This document shows, piece by piece, positions 38,001 through 50,000 of a DNA stretch of 64,000 bases. Every line of letters begins with the position of its first letter. The first letter of the stretch is position 1. This DNA comes from Escallonia rubra (Eukaryota; Streptophyta; Magnoliopsida; Escalloniales; Escalloniaceae), in assembly GCA_033065855.1 (NCBI GenBank), contig JAVXUO010001881.1, positions 62,001 through 126,000 on the forward strand, written 5' to 3'. Under the pieces are notes generated by a model. That model did no database searches and was not told where the DNA came from. It was given only the letters and a program-made list of their open reading frames with translations. The translations under genes and the position numbers were made by a program.

Positions 38001-41000
38001 AAAAGAAAATTTCAATGCTAGTTTTTTCCGACCACGCGGTCACCTTGCAAATTTGTTCACCACACATTTTGGATAATTGCGTGAACTACACACACACATA
38101 TGAATATACTCTGTGTGTGTTTGTATGTGTGTGTGTGTACCATGTATATGTATGAATATCTACACATACGTATATGCATAGTTACATATGTACACATACA
38201 TATGTATATGCATATATATGTGTGTGTATACATATATATATGTACAGGGAGCTGATTCATTTTCCGCCCAATAATATCCCGGTCGAGGCTTTTTCCCTTT
38301 TTGCCCCTCTATTTACGGCAATTAAAGACAATGTTTTTGTCCACCCTATATGGGGCGGACGTTGATATCAATAAAACTTTCAAACGGCCAACACCAAGGA
38401 AGTTCTAGCACTACCAATTGCACGCCTGCGTGACACTAACCCCAAATCCGTTGACGGTTGTTGCCTAAAACTGTGATAAACCCAAAACACAGTGAACCCA
38501 CCATGATTGCGGTTTTCAAGGTGGTGTTTAGACCCGAATACACAGAGACAAAACACACGCAGACACACAAACAAACTTCCAATCTCAGATCTTTAAATAA
38601 TTTGGGGAGATCATGGGTGATCGAGGCTGATCGTTGAGGAGGCGATAAAAGCGACAAATCTGATGGGCGACGGAGGCCTGCGCTGGGCGGAGGAAGCAGG
38701 TGGGGAAGAAGGATTGTGGGTGGAGGCAGAGGATGCAAGGGGTGCAGACGTGGCGAATGACGCCCCTCGTTCGGCAGTTGAAGCAAGCGACGGCGACAGT
38801 GGAGGAGGCATCAGCAGTGCTGGGTGGGGGAAAATTTAAGATTTGCTTTACCCAGATCTTTGGTGGTTGTGGCTGGCAATTTGTGGTAATGGTCATCGAG
38901 GGGTGTGGCTATGAAAGTTGTAAACCGGAGAGAAGAAGAGTCTCAAAATATCACCGCCCGGCCCATACGGCAGACGGTGACATTTTCATTTTTATTTTCA
39001 GTAAACAAGGAGGTAAAGATGTAAAAACTCTCGTTCGGTACATTATTGAGCAAACGGACTTAGAAAAGGCAAAAAAATAAGATTTGGACTGTACACAAAT
39101 TGCACACGTATCGCTAGATTAGTGCCGGCAACTTACGAAATTTACCAGCCCTGTGAATGGTTCAGCTCCCATACTGTTAGCGTTGGCAACTTAGGGAAGT
39201 TGCCAGCGCTGATTTGACCATTCATACACGATCTATGAACAGTCCAGATTTTATTTTGCGGTTTTTTAAGTCCGTCCGACCAATAATGGACCTAACAAGA
39301 CTTTTTATTTTTTTGCCCCTTTGCTAATGGTAAATAAAAAAAAATATATCTCCGTCCGCCATTTATGGGGCAAATGGTGGTTGTTGGTTTATTTGTTCAA
39401 TGTGGCGTGTTCTTCATTTTCCGTCCATCACCATGCAATCCCACAAACCAAAACTAACGGAATTCAAGTAGATGATTTGGGTTTAATAACTGGAGTACGA
39501 CGAAGATAGTTGACCCTGCTTCAAAATTAGACCCAACACAAGCACTGATGCCATTATTGCTGCCGCCGCCAACCACCATCATCAAAGCCCACTTCTTGTT
39601 AGAACAAACCTAATGTTTCAACCTAATCCAACCTAAAACCCAAATAAAATTGGAGTCTTGTCCACCCAACCATCAATTTCCACCGATAACAATCCGAATC
39701 TCGATACATGCACACAAGTACTTGCGCGCGGGCGCACGGATACACTGCAACCAATTGCCCTGCGAGACACCATCATCAACCCACCTCAGCCCACACCGAT
39801 CACCACAACCCCATTACCACCATTGATCATACCCAGTGTTATCAAAGGCTCGCCTAGGCTTGCGCCTCGCCTAGAGCTAGGCGCAGCCCCTTCGAAAAGG
39901 CGCATGGGCGCCCAAGCACAAGGTGCAATGCGGCGGTGGAGGAGCAAAGAAAAGCCCAAAAATCCTATTTTTTGATTTTTGCATCATGGCATAATCTCAA
40001 CCGTTCATTATTTTTTATTCTTTATATTCATAACATAATAAATCAATATCTAAACCACAAAAAAACCTAAAATTCCAAATCCCTAATCAATCGATTGTTG
40101 TATTGTTGTTCATTGTGCTAGCGTCCCGTCTCCAATTGTTACTCTTTTTCAAGTAAATCTACTCATTCACTTCACCTTGTAGACAAAGAAGATGAAATTG
40201 AGGAGGAATTTCTACCAGACTTGGAGCCTATGATTTCCTTTTAAGGAAAACATTGTTACTTTAGCCTTCACTAATGATGAGGACGATGTTGTCATATTCA
40301 CTTAGGATCAACTACTTCTTAGTGATCTAAACTTTTTTTAGTGTTCCAACTTTGTTAAATTGCCATGTTCTAAATTTTTTAAGTCTTTTTATTAGTTTAA
40401 TGCACTAATATCTATTTATTTTTATTTTGCGTCACACTTTGAAAAGGCGCTCGCCTGCGCCTTGCGCCTAGGCTCCAGGGACCCTTTGCGCCTTAGGTGT
40501 GCCTGCGCCTTTAATAACTATGATCGTACCTATAGCTTGCGGCAGTGGCTCGCAACGGTGGATCAGTGGATTGCAGTGGGCTCACCGCGCTTTATAATGA
40601 TGGTACCTCACGACGGTGGATTGAAGGAGTTTGATTGGGTTTTTCTCTTTTGAGTTTAAAGGTAGAGATGGGCATCAATGGACAGGTTTTCTGTTTCTTT
40701 TGGTCCTAAGGAATTAAAGGTGGAGTAGCAGCAGTTTTGGATGAATGTTGGTGGTAGGCTAATTCGCGGTGGTGGACAGTTCCTTGGTTAGAAAGAATAG
40801 AAAACAGATCAGAAGAGGTTGTGGTTCAATTGTAATATGTAAGAAGGACAAGAGAGGGGCAAAAAGGGAACCCAGCCTATTCGCCTTATAATGGGAGGAT
40901 TATGAAAAATAACGTAAAAAAAGATCTGGACCATCCTCGACGCTTTAGTGGACGGACATATGAATGCTGGCAAGATAGAGATCTTGCCACAAAGCTATCA

Positions 41001-44000
41001 AGGGATCAATTCCCCATATATGTACACATCAGGGAACTTATCCACTGCAACCACTGGCAACTTAGTTAACTTGCCAGTTCTAATATGGCCGTCCATACGC
41101 TATCTATGGACTACCCAAAAAAATATTCATGTTTTTTTAAAACCGTCCGCCCTATAATGGGTCAAACAGGACATTTTACCTTTTTGCCTTTTTATTTTGT
41201 AATAAATAAAATATCACCATCTGTCCAACCCTGGAACAGACAGTGATATCATCAAAGAGACCCATCCAAAATTAGCAAATTGCTTAATGTTCAAGAATTG
41301 CAATTGTTCACCAGTCACAAAACTGCAAGAATTACTGAGTGTTTAATTCCCAGACTTGCAAAGCGTTCATAAATGTGAAGTCTAAACAATCGTCTATAAA
41401 ATCGCCGCCGACAACCAACTCCTTCCAAACAGCCGCCCACAACCACCTCCCTCCAAAGAGCGCCACCCCAACCACAACCATCCAAATCGTCATCCTCTTC
41501 AACAATCACCATCTAAACCAACACTATCAACTAGATAAGCGAGGATCTGAATGGTAGATACCGCCTATCAACGGATAAGCGAGGATCAGAATGGTAGATA
41601 CCGCCGCCACAAATGCCTCATCCAACGGCACCGTCGTGTGAACAACTGCAGACATAGGAGGATATGTCGCATCTGCACCCCGTGCGGTCTCTGCCTTAGC
41701 CCCCCACCGCCATCGTCCACCTTCGTCATCAAGAGCACATCAAGAAAAAATACCCACCATCAAAATCCACGTCCTCCATGACCGCCTTGCACCGCCATCA
41801 CTTCGCCAACTGCTGCCGCATCTCCTCCTACTCCTGCCCATCTAACTCAAGTGGCTGAAGTTGATGTAGGCTAGAGAGAGAAGAAGGGTCGGCGGTGGAA
41901 AGATGTGATGAATGACAGAAAGAAGGTGCATGGGCAGATGGTAATCTTGACTGTCACCCATTATTACCTGGACCTAGTAAAAGGGTGAAAAAAAATGAAT
42001 CTAAGCCGTCCACATATCCCCGGCCCTATTAACGCCGGCGACTTAAGCTAGGTTGCCAGGGGTGGCATCCCTTGCCACTCCTAGCATCTTAGCTCAAGTC
42101 GCCATACATTGACCGGCCCAGTGATATTGTCGTCCATCGCCACCGCTGCCATCTTAGCTTAAGTTGCCGGTGGTGATATGGCCGTCCATACAGTGCAGAT
42201 CTTTTTTTTTTTTTTTTTTGCAATTTTTTTAAGTTTGTTTGTCCTATAATCTGAACTTTTGACGATTTTATCCCTTAACTAGAAACAAAAGCATTCCGTC
42301 ACCCATCCACCCCTCCCCCCCCCAACCCAAACACAGAAATACACAGACACACTAACACACAGACACAACCACACACGACACGCGCAACCCTCCTCCCTAC
42401 ATCTTCCCACCGCCCACACTAGCACCATTTGCTTCCACAGTTGTCCTCTGTCACCCATCCATCCCCCCCCCCCACCCACACACACAAACGCACGTGTCGT
42501 GTGTATGATTGACTGTCTGTGTGTGTGACTGTGTGCGCGATGTGTGTAATTGTGTGTGCCATGTGCATGTTACTATGAGAGGACGCAGGTTTGCCATGTG
42601 CTATGTGTGTGTTTGTGTGTGTGTGTATGAGAGAGAGAGAGAGAGAGAGAGAGGCTATGTGTGCCGTGTGTTTGTTGCGTGTGCTTGGGATGGTTTGTGT
42701 GAGAGGTTGGCTCGAAGTGGTGCCCAGCTGTGGAGTGGGTGTGGCAGGTGGTGGGGTAAGGTGAGGTAAAGAAGAGAGAGAAGAAGAGACCAAAAATATA
42801 CGGAAAACTTAGCAATTTTATGGATTATACCTGTCATTCCTATATGGGGCCTAAGGGAGAATTATATTTTATTTTTCGTCGTAACTAGAGGGGCAAAAAG
42901 GTAAAAAGTCATGTCCGGCCCATTACAGGGCAAACGGTTTAAAAAAAAAGGCGGAAAAAAAAAACCTGGGCCGTCTACTGAACGCCTATGGACAACCAGA
43001 TTGCTCTGGCAACTTAAGCTAAGTTGCCACAGGTAGCAAGGGAGCGACTCCCTATATGCATAGTATAACATATACACGTATATTATACGTAAGTAAGAAC
43101 GATAGATTTATGCCACCATCACCCCCCCCCCCCCGGCCCGCGCGGCTTGAATGTATCATAAACACATATTTGGCAGTATCATATTTATCTCTATACAGTA
43201 AAAACGTGTGCTCAATTGGACAAAGAGTGGTCCGGAATCGGTGAATCCCCTTTCTCATTTCACAAACCCCAAGCACAAGTTCAAGCATTCTTGATTTGTT
43301 GCTTCACAAAGCACAATGTGACCACAACAAAACTATTCGTGTTTAGTGAAGTCGATGAATAATAAAGAAATTAGTTGCCTCCTCTGCTTCTCAAAAGTTA
43401 TTTCAAACAACTTTTCCAAAATATGGATTTTACAAGTCCTGGTCTTTTGCTGCATGAAAAATATCAACCAGAACCTCTTCCTCCTACAGGAAACAGGAAG
43501 AGAAGATAAAAAGGTTCAAGAAAGCCTGCTTAAGAGAAGTAGAATCTGGCAAAGGAAATTAATGTTAACAAATCTTCAGATTTGAGAACCAAAATGATGT
43601 CCAGAAAATCAGACTGGTGTAGCAGGCCGGTTTCACAACACGAGGAATTAGGGAGTTGGGACCCAAATGCCTGTCTTCAATTTCGACGGTAGGATGCTTC
43701 TGCTTCAACGTTCTTAGTGTTTCCGTAAGTCTTTCGAGCCATATAGACTGCAGCTTCTGTAATATGAGTTGTTGAGCATGATATCCATCAATGGGTCCAT
43801 TTTCTAATACCTTAAGTTTTAGATCACTGGTAACTTCATGCTAACATATTGTCCCATTCAATGTTGATGTAATCAGCTTTTCGCTTGTTGTTTACTGGAT
43901 TGTTTCTCCACGTGCAATAAGGGGAGAAGTTTACCGGAAAAGTCATGTGAGAGAGAGGGAGACACGCATAAGCCCTAGGCTCTGAACCATGTTACAATAC

Positions 44001-47000
44001 ACCAAAAGGAATGACTTAAACCCTGAACCTCCCAATTAACATTGTTACCCCTAACATAAAATAACACAGACTCACCAACAGTTCCACAAATGATTGGCCT
44101 GTCACAGGAGATAGTATTACTGGCTCTAGACAAGATTCATAGCTACTCGCTATTTTCAGATCCCATTGAACTTTCAAAGTAAGTCTTCAATTGGGTTGTG
44201 ATATTTATAATCGCACTCTCATAAACTCTTATAATCGATGCAACTCTCTTGATTAAACCCAAAAAGAAAACATATATCTCGACATCTGGCTATTGGATTT
44301 GGTTGCTTTGAGAACACATAGATGCTAGCTGCTTTGTTTGAAAAACGAAAAGGACCTCACCAGGGATCCCAGTCCATATCCCATACCAGAAATCACGATC
44401 AGTTGTTTGTGACCTTGACGTTACAAACACTGCTCAAATCGAAATGGGAACAAAGGGCTGTCATCATATATGTTTCATTTGCTACATACCCCATGTCCAG
44501 GACCCTTTTTCAGCAATCAGAAACGAGGCTTTCGACACAACTGAATCAGTTTTAACCACTCTAACGTCAACGTCCAACAGTCGAAGAATTAATACATGAG
44601 GTTATTAAGGTTAACTCTTAAAGAGGACCTTTCTTTATGGAATACATACACGAACACAACTTTACCCATTCCCTAAAAGAGATCTGAAATCTTTTGCATA
44701 TAGACTTGCAAAGGCATGACAGCTCCTAATAAGTATCAAATAGCATAGAAAACATGGTAAAATGCAGATAAATGGCAAAAGCAACAAACCTCCAAATGTT
44801 GCAGAACCTTCAGGTTGCTCATGTGCGTATGTAAGATTATAGAACTCCTTTGTTTGGTAATTGTAAAGGTAACCTGCACGAAAACCCCAGAAGATGCTTA
44901 GACATGCAATAAACACTGAACAAAGACCATCTAAACACACAAAAAAAAAAAAAAAGGCAGAACGTAAAAAATCACATTAAACATTCTATCGTAGTGTATC
45001 TGTAGTTATTTGTCGTCGTCGTCGTCGTCATCCAAGCCTTTGTCCCAAACCAGTTGGGGTCAGCTGCATGAATCCACGTTTCCCATTCCCCCTTGTCAAA
45101 GCACATGTTCTCTTATAAATTCCTGGCAATCAACTCTATTCTCACTATTTCTCCCCAAGTTATCCTTGGTCTGCCCGTACCTCGTCTTACAACATCAACT
45201 ATGCACAAATCACTTCTCTTTACAAGGGCATGTAAAGGCCTATGCTGAATATGATCAAACCATCTCAAGTAATGTTCCCTAGTCATTTCCTCATTCGGCG
45301 TCACCCCACTTTGTTACAGATATCATCATTTCTATTCTATCCCTCATTGTGCGGCTGCACATTCACCTAAGGATTCGCATTTCAGCTACACTCATCTTAT
45401 GTGTACCGTGGTTTTTAGTAGCCCAACATTCCGAACCATATCATGTTGTTGGCCTTACTGTCGTCCTATATGATCTACACTCCAACTCGAGAGGAATGTT
45501 GGGATTAGACAACACCGAAGTTGCAGACCTCCTCTATAGCCAACCTGCTCTCATCCTACAGGAAACATTCTCGTGAATCCCCTCCCTCCTCCCCGATTAA
45601 TTTGATATGCGGCCATCCATTTTTACCACCTCCCTAAACTCCTAGATTTACGAAAGTTGCATTCCAATTACTCCGTCTTAGTTAACATAAAGCCTTTCAA
45701 TTCTTGAATACTTCTCCATAACTCCGACTTAAAGTTCTGTCCTACTCTAGTCTCAAAGCTATATTATCCATAAATAACATACACCATGGCACCTCACCCT
45801 GAATATTTTTAGTAAGCTCATCCATAACTAAAGTAAAGAGATATAGACGTAAAGCTAACATTTGGTGAAGCCCAACTGTAATTGGGGTCTCACTAGTCAT
45901 TCCATCAATTGTTCTCGCACTGGTGGTCCTCCATCGACCGTCGTACAATTTTTAATAACATCAACATACTTGATAGGCACTCCTTTCTTCTCTAGAGGCT
46001 ATTACATAGCTTTTTTTGTTACCTCATCATATGCTTTTTAAAAATCTATAGAGACCATTGAGGGTCCTTTCTCTGCTCGTTAAAATCATCAATCACTTAA
46101 TAAAAGAATAGCTTCCATAGTGGATCTCTCATGTATAAAACCAAAATGATTCTCAGATACATTAGCCTTCCTTCTTAGTCTATGTTCTATTGCCCTCTAC
46201 TAAAGCTTCATAATGTGACTCATGAGCTTGATTCCTCTATAGTTGTTGCAACTTGGGGTATTTCCTTTTCTTCTGTATAGGCACCAAGCGCTTTTCCTCC
46301 ACTCCTTGGGGATTTCATTAGAATTTAAGGTCTTATTGGAGAACTTAGTCAACCTATCTATGCTTGCATTACTCAAGCATCTCCAAACCTCTTACGACCG
46401 GTCCAATAGCCTTCCCGATTTTCATCATTTTCAAAGCTTCCTTCACTTCAGAGGTTCTAATTCTAAGGAAAACCTCCAATTAATATCATTAAATGACTTG
46501 CCAAGTTCCAAGTAATCTTCAGCATATAAAGTAACCTCTCCATCTCTCTCCAAATCATCTTTTTCTACCAAAACCTCTGATTCTTGTCCTCGATACACTT
46601 TATATGATTCAAGTCTTTGCTTCATTTTTGTCTTGCCTTGCTAGCTTATTGATCCTTTACCTGCTCGAGTACCTAACCTTCAGTTAAAACTTTCATAAGT
46701 CTTACCTCTAACCTTTCTCGTGCCTTCTTTGCTTCCTTTCTAGTCATGTCATACTTCTCACGATTCTGTTCATACCTGCACTCGTGCAGTTGCTTTTTGG
46801 ACATCCTCATTCCACCACTAAGTTTATTCATATGCAAAGTCATTCCCTATGAACTCTCTTAAGAGTTCTCTAACAAATCTCCTAATACAAGTAGACATCT
46901 CAATATTCATTACATTAGGCTAATTATCCAGATTGCACGATCTTTCTTTCATCACGTATCATTAAAAGTGCTTAATCTTTCCCCAATGAAATTCCACTCT

Positions 47001-50000
47001 CGTCCTTGATATACTTTACATGATATAAGTCGTTGCTGCTTCTTTGTTTTGCCTTAGCTAGCTTGTAGATCCTTTTTACCCTCTCTAGTACCTAGCATTT
47101 GGTATAAACTTTCATAAGCCTTACCTCTAGCCTCTCTCACTGCCTTCTTTGCTTCCTTTTGAGCCACCTTATACTTCTCAAAATTCTCCTCATTTCTGCA
47201 CTCGCGCAATTGATTTTTGGACATCCTTATTCCACCACCAAGTTTCTTTACATGTAGGGCCATTTCCAATAAACTCTCCACAGGCCTCTCTAGCAAATCT
47301 CCTAACGCAACTAAACATACCATATGCATTACAGTAGGCTCATTATCCAGATTGCACACTCCTTCTATCATCAACGTATCATTAACAGTGCTTAATCTTT
47401 CCGTCATTCAAATTCCACCATTTAGTTCACGGGTGTCTCTCACTTTTAACCTTCCTATTTCAACTCTTAATTTATCAGAACCAACCTATGATGTATAGCA
47501 AGACACTCCTGAAGAATGGCCTTACAGTACATCTAGCTGCAATCAGACCCACTACTACAAGTAAATAAATGTGATCCTTTCTTAAAGGGATTTCTTATAG
47601 ACAGTACTATTTGCCATCTAACAAATCAAGGGCAATTGCAAAATCTACATCTCATCCCAATATGTTTCTATCTCCAAAACCCAATCCTTCCTGTACCGTC
47701 CAAAAGCATCCACTAACTCTTCGGACATGCCCATTGTTAAATATCCTCCTATAAACGACTTGTCCCAGTGCGGTTATAATTCCATCTATATCCTCCCAAA
47801 ATTCTTTCTTGATAGTCTGCTAGTCCTATTTATGGCCGTACATGCTGATTATATCGAGTCTCCTTCCCTATTACTAATTGAACTGTTGTATTTCTATCAC
47901 CCTCTTGACATTTACAACCTCCTTTCTTAGGCTTTTATCTACTATAATTACTTCTCCATTTCTATTGGTACCTTGCCCGTGTACCAGCATTTATAACTTG
48001 TTCTCTCCATCTCCCTAAACTTCTCTTCTAACCATGTAGTCTCCGGAAGACACGCTATTTTATCTCTGGTTCTACTCATCAAATCAACTGGCTCCCTCAG
48101 CTTACCCAGTAACGAACCTAAGTTCCAACTACCTATATTACGTCCATAATTCTGGACTAACTTTTTACCCGTACTCTTCCAGTGTGGTGCAAGAACCCTT
48201 GCTCTCTCATCATCGCATCCGGGTGCTAAAGCGTGCCCCCGGCCCATTTTCTGAAAAACCCGGATAGAGAACTTCTAGGGAGTCCCCAACACGTCAACAC
48301 ATCAGCAGTGCCACGTGGTGGTGAACCAATTAGAGCACGTCAGCCAATCATGTTCACCACATCGCACCGATGATATATAACTCCCACCTACGATTTTCTG
48401 ATTATCACATTATTTGGTGGAACAAAAAAATTTGCTTCGCAAACAGCAAATTGCCACATGTAATCTCACTCAAATGATCAAAACAATAAACATGGCCATA
48501 ATAAACACTAGGAGATTGAGGGGGCAGAATGTAGACAAACAATCAGTAAGCACAAAACATTGTGGTTATGTTACATGGACTCAGTACGAGTGTTCAAATT
48601 GGATACGTATCCAAGTGTCGGATTCGTCTATTTTTTAAAACCCAAGACACAGGGACACGGCAAAATGTTTCTATCCATTCTTGTTTTTTAGTTATTCCTT
48701 AGTTTAGATGGTGTTTTTTAACGCATAACGTTTTAGTTTAAAACTGAGATAATCTCAAAGCATTAACGAACTACAAGAAACACTATATTATTGTGTTCTT
48801 AGTAGCATATCCTACGGGATGTGTCAGACACATATCACATACCCATGTCCAAGTGCCGGGTGTCCGACACAGGTACTTCACATATTTTGAAGAGTCCATG
48901 TAAAATAGCATTGTGGTATAAATCATGCTACGCATCAAAAACACTACTCAATACCTTTGCCAGGAGAATTCAACAAGCTATTCATCAAAATTGTATCATA
49001 TCCTACAAGCCTGTTAATCAGAAGTTGTTGCCACCTGTATAATAGAAAATAAACTTTTACTTGATGTTGGTCACATCGTCACATGCATATGCACACCACT
49101 AAATTTTAAGAATGCAGAAACTACCTAATCATCAGCAATTAGAAAAAAGGGTAAATTACACTAAACACCCCTGAGGTTTTACGTAATTACACTCCACTAC
49201 CGCTATTTTTAAAAATTACACTCAGCTCAAAAAGTAACTTTTTCTCTTACAGTGTTAATGGTGCAGTGCAAAAGACATGAATGCCCCTCAGACTGTTTTC
49301 TTGGAATTTTAGAGGGAAAACTTGTTTTTGGGAATTTTTGGAGGGAAAACTTGTTTTTGGGAATTATTGGAGGGAATACCCTAATTCAAATTGAATGTCC
49401 TAATTGAACCCTAATTTCACGCCCTAATTAACTTAGACACATAATTGAACCCTAAATTAAAGTAATTAAACCCTAATTAAACCCTAAATTGAATGCCCTA
49501 GTCGAATCGAACCCTAAATTAAACTAATTGGACCCTAATTGAATCCTAAATTGAATGTCCAAATTCAACCGAACCCTAAATTGAACTTATTGAACCCCCT
49601 AATTGAACTCTAAATTGAATGCCCTAATTCAATCGAACCCTAAATTGAAGTAATTGAATCCTAAATTGAAGTAATAAAATCCTAATTAAACCCTAAATTG
49701 AATGCCTTAATAGAATCGAACATTAAATTAAACAAATTGAACCCCTAATTGAACCCTAAATTGAATGCCCTAATCCAACCGAACCCTAAATTGAACTTAT
49801 TGAACCCCTTAATTGAACCCTAAATTGAATACCCCAATTTAACCGACCCCTAAATTGAACTAATTGAACCCTAATTGAACCAAAAATTAAAGTAATTGAA
49901 CCCTGATTAAACCCTAAATTGAATGCCCTAAATTAAACTAATTGAACCCCTAATTGAACCCTAAATTGAATGCCATAATTCAATCGAACCCTAAATTGAA

